Part shown: in pieces, positions 1-11,203 of the stretch
Position numbering within the stretch: the first letter of the stretch is position 1
How the letters are laid out: the number at the start of each line of letters is the position of its first letter
NCBI RefSeq assembly: GCF_030463565.1
Contig: NC_134655.1
Span: 2,864,372-2,928,371 of the forward strand
Direction: 5' to 3'
Length of the DNA stretch: 64,000 nucleotides
DNA from: Pelecanus crispus
Taxonomy: Eukaryota; Chordata; Aves; Pelecaniformes; Pelecanidae
The notes under the pieces: generated by a model
What the model saw: only the letters and a program-made list of their open reading frames with translations
Told to the model about the DNA's origin: nothing
Database searches by the model: none
Position numbers and translations under genes: made by a program

Positions 1-1621
1 AGCCTGAACATCCAAAAGAAGGGAGCCGGCAGCCCCTCATCCTGCAGCACGCGGGAGGAACGCTGAAAAAACGGGATACGCCAACACCACAGCAGTGGCC
101 GGAGCTTGTAGTATCTGATGACCCTATGAATAGAAAAGACAGCGGCTGGGGAAGCAGGGGAGAGCACGGTGGCTGCAGGTAAGCCAAACGCCCAGGGATG
201 GAGCCCTAGCACAGCTCTGTCTCCAAAATAAATCCTGAGCATCTTCTGGATCTCCCTCCTGGAGCCAGAGCCGGGGTGGGATGCTGCACCCCGCTCCCAC
301 CCGCTGCAACCTGCGGGGTACCCAGGGATCGGTCTCATCCAGAGCAACTTGCTCCGGGCAACGCCAGCATTTCATTTTTTCATGGAATAAATGAACTTAC
401 AGGATGGTTTTCAGAATTACTATTTTTTCAGAGTTCCTTGCAATTACTGTGCTGTTCTCTCTGGGATGGCAGAGCTGAGCCTAAGCTATACCTCAAGATC
501 TGCAAATGCTGAAAGCATTTTGATTCTAAATCGACACTTTGCAACTCCGCTTCAATTCTAAGCGTTCAGTCTGCTTTTTTGCTAAATTAACTTAAAACAA
601 TTCTGCTGGTTTGCCTTGCGTGTGGGCGGAAAAAAACCCTACTTGTAAAGAAACCCGAGTCTAGCCCTGTCCTCTGCGAAACGCCACCTCTACGCTGACG
701 ACTATGTCGAGAACGTGATCTGTCCGACTGCTATTAAGGCTCCTTTTCCTCATCGTTTTCTATTGCATAAACGTGTCCAAGCCTCGCATCCCTCTGCTCC
801 CAATAGCTCCCAGTTAGCAGGGCTCTTGCATATCAAGGTTTCGTAAGAAGTCAGCAGCAAAATGCACAGGCTCTCAGTTGCACAAGGAAAATAGATATTT
901 GTTGGGTTTGTTATTCTCTTGGAGGGCGAGGGTGTGGTGAGTAGGGTTACAAATAAGGCCTTTTGAGAATACATTTAGCATTCAATACTTAACGCTGTCT
1001 TAATAAAGTCCAGTCATGTACGATCCGGCCCTGATCGGTGAGATCACAAATAGCTCCGTGGTTTTTTTTTTTCCTTATCTTACGAACTGGATCAAAGAAA
1101 AGGTTCAGAGTTGTATTTCAAACTAATGACTTTGCTTTTGAAAGTTCAAACTATATGGGCGTCGCAAGGTTAGACATTTAGGAAACACCAAAGCTATGAT
1201 AGGAGAGCGCTTTTGACAGGCTCTGCATCGAAAATGTTGAAGAAACTACTCAAAGGAAACGTAAATAGCAAGAAATGTATGAAACGTATTAGTTCTGTTT
1301 GTATAACTATTTTAGAATTTATCCCAGGTTCTTATAAAATATATAAAACTGAGATACAAAGAATTAGCAATGTAACTTTGCATTTCAAATGATCTTCAGC
1401 TACAGGTTTTGCTTTAAGAAAACAGACACTTGAAAAGCAGCTGTTCTGTAGTCTCTAGATGCAGACACTTGAGTTCCTGGCAAACTTACCGTCCGTGGTT
1501 TTCTGAACTCCTCCACCATTTCAACTCTCCCCTATAATGAAACTCAACATTTCACCATTAAGTTTTTCTGCTCATGGTTTCAAAGAGAGGACATTACCAT
1601 TTCCCAGCATCGGTTTCAAAG

Positions 1622-1693
1622 TTCCTTTTTTCTTTTTTTTTTTCTTCCCCTTTTTTTTCCTTTTTTTTTTCTTTTTTTTTCTTTTTTTTCCCT
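1622..1693. repeat. T-rich pyrimidine tract
   Basis: About 70 bases of runs of T broken by single or few C residues. It is low-complexity sequence and would be an A/G tract in any NEXMIF transcript. Confidence 0.9.
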
Positions 1694-1935
1694 TTATGAG
1701 CTTTAAACCACAGGGTGAATCCATGAAATGAGGTAAGTAAATTTGGCACACTTTTAGTCATGTCCATAAAACTTTTGGTAAGTTGTATAAGTGAACGATA
1801 TCGTTTTCATCGTGAGTTACAGGTGCTTTCAAAGGGGGGGGTGGTTAGTACTTAACAACTGGAATGTTTCTAGTAAAACCAAAAGGCATAGCTGCAGAAA
1901 ACACTCACAACCCAATGTTGATAGAGAAGTAAAAA

Positions 1936-1943
1936 TATATACA
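1936..1943 (-). promoter_or_regulatory. Pumilio response element TGTATATA in putative 3'UTR
   Basis: The minus strand reads TGTATATA, a perfect match to the TGTANATA motif bound by Pumilio proteins in mRNA 3'UTRs. It matters only if the NEXMIF 3'UTR extends this far (about 1.1 kb past the stop), which is not shown by the sequence. Confidence 0.35.
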
Positions 1944-2179
1944 ATACAGTCACTTGTTCATAGTTTGGCACAATTTTTTGTTGTTGTGGGTAATAGTGCA
2001 TAAACTACTGTACAACAGTATGACTTTTAAAACAGTCTTTCACAGAGAATACCAGATTAGGTTTGCTTTCAAATAATAAAATTCCCACAATTTCAAACTC
2101 TTCATTTCAGCACTTACATTTCAACATACCACAAGGCAGATTTCGAAAAGGAGCCGACGGGGGGAAAAAACCCCAACTG

Positions 2180-2221
2180 AAAAAAAAAAAAAGAAAAGAA
2201 AAGAAAAAAAAAGAAAAGAAA
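2180..2221. repeat. (AAAAG)n-like A-rich tract
   Basis: A-runs interrupted regularly by single G residues over about 42 bases; low-complexity, no gene. Confidence 0.9.
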
Positions 2222-2590
2222 CAAACATCAACCGTCTTTCTAGAAAAGGGAGTCTCTTCTTCAAATACAGGAAAACCCAAAAATGTTGTTTCTGCTTTAA
2301 GAAGAATGGAGTCTGATTCCCTGCAGGAAAAAATCAAACATTTGATGCCATCTTAGTTAGCTCGTCTGGAGTCACCACGACGGAGCGTACGCGCTAAAGG
2401 CGGGCGGGTAGAGAAGATGCAGCTTTAGATGATGCAGGTTAGGAGATAAACAGCAGAGGGGGCCAGAAAGCACTCAAAATTGCCACGTGAAGCTCAATTA
2501 GGAACGAGTTCTCATTTGCAAAGTAAAGAGCCTTTAAGTTTCGAGATCTTGGCTTTTGGATGCATAACCTCTTTTTTTTTTTTTTGTGGT

Positions 2591-2596
2591 TTTATT
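2591..2596 (-). terminator. NEXMIF: Candidate NEXMIF poly(A) signal AATAAA
   Basis: TTTATT on the plus strand gives AATAAA on the minus strand, about 435 nt after the stop codon. I found no other AATAAA in the minus-strand sequence between it and position 1. About 6 nt later the genome itself encodes an A14 run. Use of this signal is unproven; a distal site outside the window is possible. Confidence 0.45.
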
Positions 2597-2830
2597 TTTT
2601 TACAAAATGTTCCAAAAAAAAAAAAAAAGTCTTTCCTCGTCAAAATCATTAAAAAGAGCGTGTAATCATGTTTTTTGTTTTTTTTTTCACCCCCCAATAA
2701 ATAAGTAATTAAAAACTGAAGAAGCCAAACAGCAGAAAAGAGTAGCCTTGTTAGTTTTTTTAACCCCAGCCAAGCCAGAAAATTGGTCATTCTTTTAGGT
2801 AGCTTGCAAGTAATAAGTATTTTCATGCAT

Positions 2831-2879
2831 TTTTTTTTTTAAAAAAAAGAAAAAACAAAAAAACCCAAACAAAAAAAAA
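2831..2879. repeat. T10 then A-rich low-complexity tract
   Basis: T10 is followed directly by A8 and by further A-runs broken by G or CCC. The T10/A8 junction is a small perfect inverted repeat. Confidence 0.85.
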
Positions 2880-3029
2880 CAACCCCCAAACCAAAAACCA
2901 ACCAAAACTGTAAAAGGGGAACGTCTTTTTTTCATGCAACTTTTGCTTTCAGGAAGGAAAAACTGAGGAACAGCGGGCTTAGCAGGTGGGAGGGAGGTTA
3001 AGGGGCATTCCAGCCAGTTTGGTGCAGCA

Positions 3030-6000
3030 TTACCTCAGTTTCTCAAAAGCAGCTGTCACGGGGGGGTCCTTGTGGGGCTGTTCGCGGTCCGTTCGCTTTA
3101 TTTTACAGTTCTCATCCCTCAGCGATTTCGAACTGGATTTATGACGGTAGAGTTTTTTATGGGTAGGTCCGTTATTGCCTAAAGTGCTCAGGTTACTATA
3201 GTTTTTATCAAAAAAGGGAGCGTGAATGTCCGTGGCGTACCCGGTTGAGCAGTTGGGGCGACCGGGGTCGCAGGTTGCGGCTTTGCCGGTTTTGTTTGAG
3301 CCCTTGTTGTTTGACTTGTGGTTCTTCGCCGCCCCCGGCGAGCCGCCGTTCACCTTCTTCTTCGACTCTTGGGATGTCCCTGCCAAAATTTTAAGAGTTT
3401 TCAGTTTCAGGCTGTTGGACTCCGGTGACCGGAATATGTCTGGAACGCTGTTGTGGCCAACGGGCCCCCACAAGGGCTCGATGGAGGCCATCATAAACCT
3501 CTGGACGTCCGCCATTCCCGACGCGATGTTGGACAGGATGTTGGAAGGTTCCTCAAACTCCCTTTGATCGTCATCCAGGAGGCTGGTGGCATTGCCCAGG
3601 CTCGTTTCCGACCAGCCCGTGCCACCCTCTTTTCCCAGCGCCCACTCTCCGGAGAGCCCGTTGTGCTTGCCCACTTTCACCCCGGCCGGGCTGCAATGCT
3701 GAGCGCTCTCGGCGAGGCCCTTGGTGGCGGTGGCCGCGTTGCTCAGCTGGTTGACCGCCCTGCCGGCAACGGCCGGAGCCTTCTCGCCGTTGACTCCTGC
3801 CGCGTTTTTCCCTTTCCTGGCGGATTTGGGCGCCTGCCTGGAGTTTTTCCCTTGCGGCTTATCGGTTCCTTTGTTGGTTTTGGGTGATTTTTTCCGGGTG
3901 GCTTTCTGGGAAGAGCTTTGGTTTGTACCCACATTCTTGCTGGATGAACTTTTCCTCTTCGATTTTGACACTTTGCTATTGGTGCTAATTTGACCAGATG
4001 GCTCATTAAATGTTGACAAGCATGGACTCTTTTCGAGAAGGCTGACAGAATCTTCATCGTTGAACATATGGAACTGGAACTGGTGATTATTTAAAGCAAA
4101 CCCATTATCTGCCTGATCCTCGGTCTGCAGGACCCCGCAGTTCCACTTGACCTTCTCGGAGCTGTTGAGGGCGGCCTGGGGGCTCTCCTGAAAGCCCTTC
4201 AGGGTGCCCAGGGGCTTGGCGTCGGAGCCAGCTATCTGCGGGGACAGGTTGGGGGTGTCCGGAGGGGACATCTCCGAAAGCGACGACTGGCGGAACTTAT
4301 CAGGAGTGAAGTTGGAAATGTCTAAAAGGTCCGTGGACTCCTTCAGAGGGGTGATTTCATCTATGCTCTGCTGGATCACTAGCTTGGGACTGCAGTGGGC
4401 CAAGAAATCGTCATTAATATCGTCCTCGCCGTCCTTTTCACAAGACTTTAAACTTAAAGAACTGTAATTGCTAGAACTAACTGACAATGAACCCACTGAA
4501 TCAAAACTAATGAGCCTGCCATCGTCTGTACTTAGTGTACCTCGTTGGAAATGAAAGCGCCCCTCTCCATTATTAAAATGACATGACTGATAAGAATCAT
4601 CAGACTGCACTTGTTGGCTATCTGGCATGTAATTTTTTTGGTATAGCAATTTGCTGCTATTCAGATTGACTTGAGTGTATCCAGAGGCGGGGAGGCCGTC
4701 TGCACCCGTGGCGCTGCTGCTGCCGAACTCGCTCGGCAGCGCGGCCGCCTCCCGCATGTCGCCGGGGAAGTCCTGGCGGTTGCTGCCGGCAGCCTTGCCG
4801 GCCGGCCACACACTACCAAAGCTGCTCTGCTCCATCTCCAAGTGACCGGGCGACTGCTGCAGCTCCGACTCGGAGGGCGGGGAGAGCACGCAGCTCTGCG
4901 CCGGCTGCAGAGCCGGGAAGGGCTTTTCTGCCGGGACGATGCTGGGGAGCGGGTGCTGCTGCTGCTGCTCGGAGGGATGCTGGGCGAAGTATGAGATACC
5001 AGTGTTGCTCGACAAATCAGAAGCATCTAACAACGTCTGCAGATACCCTCCGGGGATCAGGGGTACATTGGTGGTGATATTAGCAGATGGCAGAGGCTTG
5101 TCTGAAGAGGAGGTGGATGGTAAGAAAGGAGAATTTTTAGCAACCTTATCCTCGTGGCACTCCGGGAGATGGGAGCTGTCTGAAGCACAAGGAACGTTTT
5201 CGTCCTTCAGACGCGCTGCAGAGTCCTGGTTTTCCAGCGCCGGGGAGCCCTCCGCTGTAGTGGTAGCAGCTTTGATCTTCTTGCACTTCAACCTGGCTTC
5301 ACTTTTGAATTTGATTCTGCGGAGCACTTTCCTCTCCGTCCCCTTGTGCTCCCGTTCCTGCGATTTGCATTTCACGCCGGCGATGCCCGTGATGTCATTC
5401 ACGTGTAATCCGTTGGCACAGCTGGGGGTGGCGATGGCTAACGCCGGCAGCCCTTTCAGGCCCGCGTCCTCTTTACTGCTGCAAGGCTGCTTGTGATCAG
5501 AGGAGCAAGAGCCCAGCTTGTTCACTGATTGCTCGATGGCTTTAATTCTTTGAATCCGGTGCCTGTTTGCTAGCTTGCATTTTCGCTTCCGTGGGTGAGG
5601 GAGGAACGAAGCATCTGAGCCGTTAAGATAGAAATTCTGCTTGTGGTAGAGAGACGATCTGAGCAAATCCAGCCGGCTCTGCTGCCTCTCTTGCCAGAAG
5701 CCCTTCAGTGGGGCCAGCTTCTCGTATTTGCTGAGCAGCTCCTCGTTGAGGGTAACAGTTGTCTCGTTGGCATCCACTTTGCTGAGCTTCACCAGCATAT
5801 GCTTCTCCCCTTTAAACCTGTTAATGATGATGTACTTGATGATAACGGGGGGCTCCTTGCGAGAGACTTTTCGCCGTTTCTTGGGGCACCACTCGTCATC
5901 GTCCTCTTCCTTGGGCCCGTCCGGGAGCCACTCTTTCTTGTCCAGGATCTTCTCGTTCTCGATGGAGTCCACATCGTACAGGTAGTCGTCGCTGTATCGC

Positions 6001-7336
6001 ACTTTCCTCTTCGCCCGCAACCCGTAGTTCTGCTGAATGAAGGAGCCAGAGTGGTCCCGGGACAGGTACCGGCTGCAGTCCTTGATATCCCGCAGCACGT
6101 CGTAGGAGGACTCTGTGCAAGTGCTGTCGTCGCTGAACTCCCCGGAGTCCTCCGTGGAATTCACCGAGTCCAAGAAGTGGCTCCTCTTGGAGCCCACGTA
6201 CTGCACCATCTCCGTGCTGTTGCAAGATTTATTTAAGGCAGCTTTCTCCTCCTCCTCGCCATCCTCTTCCTCGCCATCCTCTTCCTCCTCCCCCCAGATG
6301 ATGCCTTCCTCGGATTTGAATTGGGCAGGGTCGGTGGCACCGCCGGGCCCCCTTTTCAGGGTGCTCCTGCTGTCCCTTTTGGTGCAGTTGCCGAACACGC
6401 TGGGGAAGAAGTTGAACTGGGCGTCCTCTTGTAGGGTGGTGGTCTTCTCCCGCACATTGTCCTGGAAAGATTCGTATCTAATCTTTAGGGAGCAGACATC
6501 GCTTCCCAAGGTGGAATCGTCGTCATCAAACATGTAATTATCCACGTCTTCCTCGGAAAACAGATTTACAGAAAGCTCATTTTTGGAGCAGAGGTCAAGC
6601 AGCTCAATTTTACTTTCACTAATGAAAGATTCAAAATAGCCCCATTCCTGGTTGGGATTTGTTAGTAAAGGTTCCTCACCATTGCATTTGTCTAATAGTA
6701 ATCCCTCGTAATAATTTTTCTGAGTGGGGTCCTCTGAATCACTGTCAGATTTTTCTGCATCCCTTTTGTCCGCTGCCCTCGATTTATGCATAGGGAAGCT
6801 TAAAAGCTGGTCTGAAAGCAGTTGATCCCCATATCTCATGGTTTCTCCTGTGCTCATGCAGTGAATCCCTATATCAGAGACCGAACAGGTGTCATAATCC
6901 CTATTTATATCCCCCACTTTCAAGCTTATTCCCGGCTCTGCATCAATGCCGTCCTTTGATTCAATAAAGCAGCCCAGACAGGTCCGGCTCGGCTGCATCA
7001 AGCAGTCGCCCGTCAGCGCCGACATGCCTCCGGGCTCCATCATGGTGAACGGGGCCTTCTCGCAGTCACCCGGCAGCGACCAGGAGCTCATGCCCTTCGT
7101 CACGCAGGACGTGAGGGAGATGGCGTGGGCGGAGGAGTCATCCGAGGCGTGCTCGGGTACATCCGTGAGCCTCAGAGGCGACGGGGGGCTCAGCAAGCAG
7201 GGCTTCTTTGAAGTCAGGGGAGGCAGCGCCCGGTGGCACGTGTGGTTTTCCTTCTGAGCTGTCGTCAAGGCTGAGAACGTGACCGCGGCCTCGGCGGCGG
7301 TGCAAGGCCTCTCGTCGCCGTCCAGGGCGTGGGATT
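3030..7336 (-). CDS. NEXMIF: NEXMIF large coding exon (residues 26-1460, stop TAA)
   Basis: This exon encodes nearly all of neurite extension and migration factor, a nuclear neuronal protein needed for neurite outgrowth and neuronal migration; its loss in humans causes X-linked intellectual disability and epilepsy (established knowledge). The protein matches human NEXMIF as I remember it throughout, including the segments around [38 protein letters not shown] (about residues 294-315), the basic nuclear-localisation motif PKKRRK (about 510-515) followed by [26 protein letters not shown] (about 1045-1058), the Ser/Lys stretch [11 protein letters not shown] (about 1146-1157), and the C-terminus FEKLR. 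An acidic Glu run lies at about 370-390. No enzymatic domain is visible. The exon begins at 7336 after an acceptor CCCTCCCAG preceded by a long pyrimidine tract. The open frame's apparent start at 7268 is an internal TTG, not the real start. The stop is TAA at 3030-3032. Identity is very secure; the exact acceptor is strongly supported by phase. Confidence 0.96.
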
Positions 7337-7392
7337 CTGGGAGGGTTTAGGAAAAGGGAGGGAGAAAAGAAAGACAAAGAGAGAGGGTTTAC
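7337..7392 (-). promoter_or_regulatory. NEXMIF: 3' splice acceptor and polypyrimidine tract of the large NEXMIF exon
   Basis: On the minus strand the sequence runs through more than 40 mostly C/T bases into CCCTCCCAG at 7345-7337, followed by AATCCC as the first exon bases. This is a strong acceptor. It sits exactly where homology with NEXMIF requires the exon to begin, and it keeps the frame with the upstream exon. Confidence 0.88.
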
Positions 7393-9280
7393 ACCCTGTG
7401 CCGCTCCGCTCGGGCCCGCCACCCCGCTCCCCTTCTCCCTAGGGTTTGGTGGGGGCTTTTCCCAGCCGCTCCTTTGGGAAGCTCCCTTCCCGCGGGAGCA
7501 CCATCCTTCCCTTCTGGCTCTAATTAACGTGGTGATGTGCAGGGAAGGGAGAGGTACACACCCTCCCCCCTGCAGCCAGCTGGAAGAGGTACAAGAGTAC
7601 GTTTAAAAAACCAAACCCATCCGCTCTTTCCTCCTCATATACATACCGTTACCTGGATACTGCCTTTCAAATCTGACAAGGTTATTACAAAACAAAACAA
7701 GCCTAATAAAAATGTTCCCATTAACACTGAAAAAAGAGTAATGGAAAAATAAGATTCTTAAAGAAACAAAGTATCCCCCCTGCGGTGTCTGCAGCTTAAA
7801 CATACCTGAACTGCATTACTGCTCGCGAGTCAGAAAGTTACAGCTATTTTTAAAAACCCAGTAGTCGTTTTGTCGCTGTCCGCGCCAAGGGAAAGTAGAA
7901 GGTAACACAGAGTTTAAAGCAATTATTGTTGGAATTATTGAGGGTTTTGCCATTCTTCCCTAATCTCTAAAAATGCCTTTTTAATAACGTAAGGGTTTCT
8001 TTTTTAACCTAAGGATTTTTTATTTTTACCGCGCCGCGCTCTTTTATGGCAGAATAAAGTTATGAATATACTTTTATCTGACTTGGGGCTCAACGGACGA
8101 TATGACCCTTGAAATTTAAATACGATGTCTTTTCATCCATGAACATGCTCTGATATCTCTGTATTAAAAAAAATATATATATACCAATGCGTGCATTCAC
8201 ACCAGCCGGAAGCCTCTGCCGACTCAGAGCTGAGCCCGGTCCTTTTGTAGCGGCTCACATCTTACCTTTTTGGTGGCTCCACCGAAGGCTGGGGAGGCGA
8301 GAGCGGAAGCAGGGCAGGCTTTCCGAGGAGGGACAAGCGCTTTAAAACGCAGCCGGAGCACCAGGCTGTTGCAAGAAATGGGGCATCCGAAGGGATTTGG
8401 CACCTACACGTTGCTGCGACCCTCCGCCACAAGTGCTTTTATTTGAAACTGGTAGAAAAGCAAGGCTCCTCCTGCACCTGTGCCAACCTACGCCAGCTGG
8501 TAAGGGAAGGCTCCCGCTGGCACGCGCAGCACTGGTGCGATGAAACTCCCGCCGTGCCGCCGCGCCGGTGCTGCCGAGCAGAGCAAGGAGCGGGGCTCCC
8601 ACCTGCAGGTGGGTGATACAAGGAGCGGGATGGGATGGAGAGCTGCCTGCCCGTGCCAAGCGTAAAACTAAGAGGAGGTGAAAATCCCCCTCGTCTCACC
8701 CCAAAAGCTCCCAACACTTTTGTGCTACTGGGTGCCTTAGGGACAGAGCCATCGGTAAAGTCTTAAGCCATGCAGTGCTCTAGGGACTTCCCACAACTTT
8801 CCACACAGTGTATAAATCAAACCAGAAGCGCAACGCATTGCCTGGAAACATCTTCAACATGCGTGGCTTGGAAAAGACCAGCCTGACTTGCGTGAAATCT
8901 GTGCTGCTTCCCTCAAAAAGGGTTAAAAAACCCCAAACCACCAAACCAAAAAAGCTGATTTTTGAGTCCCTCCCACCAGTTTTTAGATGAGAAATGCAGA
9001 GGTGGTATCTTTCCTTAAGCACCAAAACAAATTAACCAGTGCAGTTCCACTTCAGAAGTAAAATAAAAATCAGCTTGGAGCTGACAGGAAGCACGGAAAA
9101 TTTGAGGATAAGAGAATAATGTTTGTGAATGCTGTAAGACTCAAAAAAGGGGGAGGTAGAAAGCTGAAATTCAATCTCAAATGCTGCATTCACTACACAG
9201 AGATGCTATTATATAAAATAAACTCTCTCTGAGTGTTTCTTTAGGTTTATACTTGTATAAGTGAACTTAACTCCTGTGAA

Positions 9281-9288
9281 ATGCAAAT
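9281..9288 (+). promoter_or_regulatory. POU octamer ATGCAAAT (intronic)
   Basis: A perfect octamer match within the coding intron of NEXMIF in an AT-rich context. An 8-bp motif is expected by chance about once per strand per window of this size, so function is uncertain. Confidence 0.25.
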
Positions 9289-10180
9289 TCCAAAACTTGA
9301 TTTCCTAGGGCTTGTATCATCCTAAAATCAGGCTCATGTTCAATTGATGCTCTGAAGTAACCAATACTCCAAAAGACTACGGTTAAAAAAGAAAACGCTG
9401 GAGAAGCAAACGCGCCTTTCCCGGTTTAACTCAACAGCCGCCCAAAAGCACATGGGCAGCCTGAGCGGAAAAATACTGAACCATCCTGCTGTGAACCGGC
9501 TCCGAAGGGAGGCCGGTCCCTAACCGGGCACTGCAGCAGCCCCCGGGCTGCTTGCTCGGGGTTCGCTGCGGCCAGCACCCGTTACAGGTAGGGTGAGAGG
9601 AGGCAAAAAGCATCAGCCCCCTGCCAGTGCCATCAGCGGGGAGGTGGTGGCATCAGAGCTACTTGCTGGCTCACCGCTTTGGATTCAGCAGCAACTCCTA
9701 CACAACGATGTTTAACGGAAGCGCTTTTTAAGCCCCGTTTAATTGAGTTTCATGGAAGCGGCATCAGGTTCTAGAAATCACCCACCTTTACTGAGCAGGT
9801 AAGCACTGATTTTACCGCCTATCAGGTCAGACAAGGGGACCACGGCTAGAAAATCTCCTTGCAGCTCCAGCAGCTGTCATCAGCTGCGGCCTCACCGTGT
9901 GTAGTCATGAAGGAGATGGGCTGACAAAGACAGATTCCTCCCAAATTACATCGTAGGGGCGAGCGCAAGCGTACGCTTCACCTGCCACCAGCACATGTTG
10001 CGGGGTCCTCACGGGCACCCGCGTGTCTGGAGTCACTCCAGGTTTTTGGTAATGAACAAGAACAACATTTGACTCGACGCACTCTTGCTAGACTAAACCT
10101 CATTTTGAGGAGACAGAAGGATTTGAACATCATTTGAACATCAGAGGACCAAGTCCTCGCTATCTAACAGGGTCAAATTT

Positions 10181-10200
10181 ATATAAATATATATATATAT
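10181..10200. repeat. AT dinucleotide repeat
   Basis: A short run of alternating A/T (14 bases perfect at the right end), inside the NEXMIF intron. Confidence 0.85.
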
Positions 10201-11121
10201 CAAGATTTATAGGCCAATACAAAATGTAAAAAGCCATGAAATTAAAAATAAAAACGTGGTGAAGACTCAAAATGTCAAGCTCTGCCTCAACGCTGGACTG
10301 CCACTGCATTTACTGTGGCTAGCAACTAAAGTCCAAATGACTTGAGAAAATGCTCAGACGAATATTTATTTCAATCAGGTTTTCAGGCAGCAGAGCGCTG
10401 TTACTCCTAAAGAGTTATTGCTTTTGAAAGCAAGCATGGGATCGGTTAAATAGATACAGACAAAGTTAGGTATTTCGGGCAGGCTGCTGGAAGGGGCTGA
10501 TCCGTCCCCGCCGATGTCGATGGAAGCTGGAATGACTTAGTGGCTCCCAGCAGCATGACTGCGGCATGCGCGGAAGCGGGGTATGGGCTAGGGGCTCCCA
10601 CGTGCTGGCTGACGGGCCACGCAGAAAAGGCAATCACGAGCTCACAAGTCCAACCTGCCCTTTCCACGGGTGCTAATCCGGGTTTGTTTCTTCCACCCGA
10701 TCTCTGGTTTTTGTCCAGTTTGTAGGGACTAAGTATCCTTCAGCCAAATTTTGCTGAGATTGGCTAGTGGCTTCATAAGTAATTGCGAAGAGAGGGAAAG
10801 ATTCCCAACAGACAGAGGGGCTCCATAGTCTTTTATGCCTTTTTTTCCCTAAGAAACCAAACTAAAATCCATAATTCAAACTGCATGTGCACATAAACAT
10901 TTCCACCCATGCATATGCATGGGCAAAAGCAGTACTTGTTAAGACCTAAAAAGGTGTAGATTCATAGCTGGAGTGACATCTGTGCAGAAAATACCCATTT
11001 ACCCTACTGCTCCACATTGCAGAGATACCTGCAAACCGCTAAAATTAAATACACAAAAGGAATTACGAAAATAAGTTGGTTTGCAAGTTGTCGCTGCTCC
11101 CTCATGTACTGTAATTAAGTT

Positions 11122-11128
11122 CCTTACC
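11122..11128 (-). promoter_or_regulatory. NEXMIF: 5' splice donor G|GTAAGG of the first NEXMIF coding exon
   Basis: The minus strand reads GAAAATG|GTAAGGA. GTAAGG is close to the consensus donor. The protein similarity to human NEXMIF stops exactly here (GVKEN), and the intron frame then meets a stop after about 9 codons. Confidence 0.88.
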
Positions 11129-11203
11129 ATTTTCTTTCACCCCATTAATCAGGATAGTTTCTTGGTCTTCTGAGGCACAATCCTGCTCTTGTTGGTCATC
11201 CAT
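11128..11203 (-). CDS. NEXMIF: NEXMIF first coding exon (start codon, residues 1-25)
   Basis: The exon supplies the initiator ATG (11203-11201) and 25 residues beginning MDDQQEQ and ending ILINGVKEN, plus one extra G. Human NEXMIF begins MDNQQDK and contains TLINGVKEN, so the match is direct despite the short length. It ends at a consensus donor, ATG|GTAAGGA, at 11128/11127. The leftover G joins AA at 7336 to give Glu, where human has Asp after GVKEN; the phase agreement supports the junction. The open frame continues upstream of the ATG without a stop, but that part is presumed 5'UTR or intron because it shows no resemblance to the protein. Two weak acceptor candidates lie upstream, a GTGCAG giving an exon start at 11252 and an ATGCAG giving 11237; neither has a strong pyrimidine tract, so the 5' boundary of the exon is open. 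Confidence 0.9.

Larger units (their letters stand above)
1..2571. other. Distal 3'UTR or downstream flank of NEXMIF; no gene seen
   Basis: No convincing coding region is present. The stretch is AT-rich in 500-2350 and contains a pyrimidine tract (1622-1693), an (A)nG block (2180-2221) and a Pumilio-type TGTATATA on the minus strand (1943-1936). Its character, and the length of the mammalian NEXMIF 3'UTR, suggest that part or all is 3'UTR. The first 350 bases are more GC-rich and may lie outside the gene. Confidence 0.4.
2572..3029 (-). other. NEXMIF: Proximal 3'UTR of NEXMIF
   Basis: This is the sequence downstream of the TAA up to the first AATAAA on the minus strand. It holds long homopolymer tracts: a T/A-rich block at 2831-2879, an A14 run at 2614-2627 and a T14 run at 2572-2585 (plus-strand description). 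No splice donor after the stop is evident. Mammalian NEXMIF has a multi-kilobase 3'UTR, so transcripts may run on past this region. Confidence 0.6.
7337..11127 (-). other. NEXMIF: Intron between the two NEXMIF coding exons
   Basis: The intron is about 3.79 kb with canonical GT (11127-11126) and AG (7338-7337) ends and is phase 1. The 3' end carries a strong pyrimidine tract (roughly 7339-7390 on the plus strand, purine-rich there). The interior shows AT-rich stretches, a short (TA)n run at 8172-8182, a longer AT run at 10181-10200, and a perfect octamer ATGCAAAT at 9281-9288. I see no coding exon, RNA gene or identifiable transposon inside it. Confidence 0.88.

Noticed and set aside
4661-5026. 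Open frames of 107-121 codons on both strands within the NEXMIF exon
   Set aside because: Shadows of the true NEXMIF frame in a GC-rich patch.
5643-6236. 197-codon plus-strand open frame opposite NEXMIF
   Set aside because: Antisense shadow of a strongly conserved NEXMIF segment; no independent support.
7268-7268. Start of NEXMIF at position 7268
   Set aside because: The codon is TTG and the similarity continues upstream through a splice junction to an ATG at 11203.
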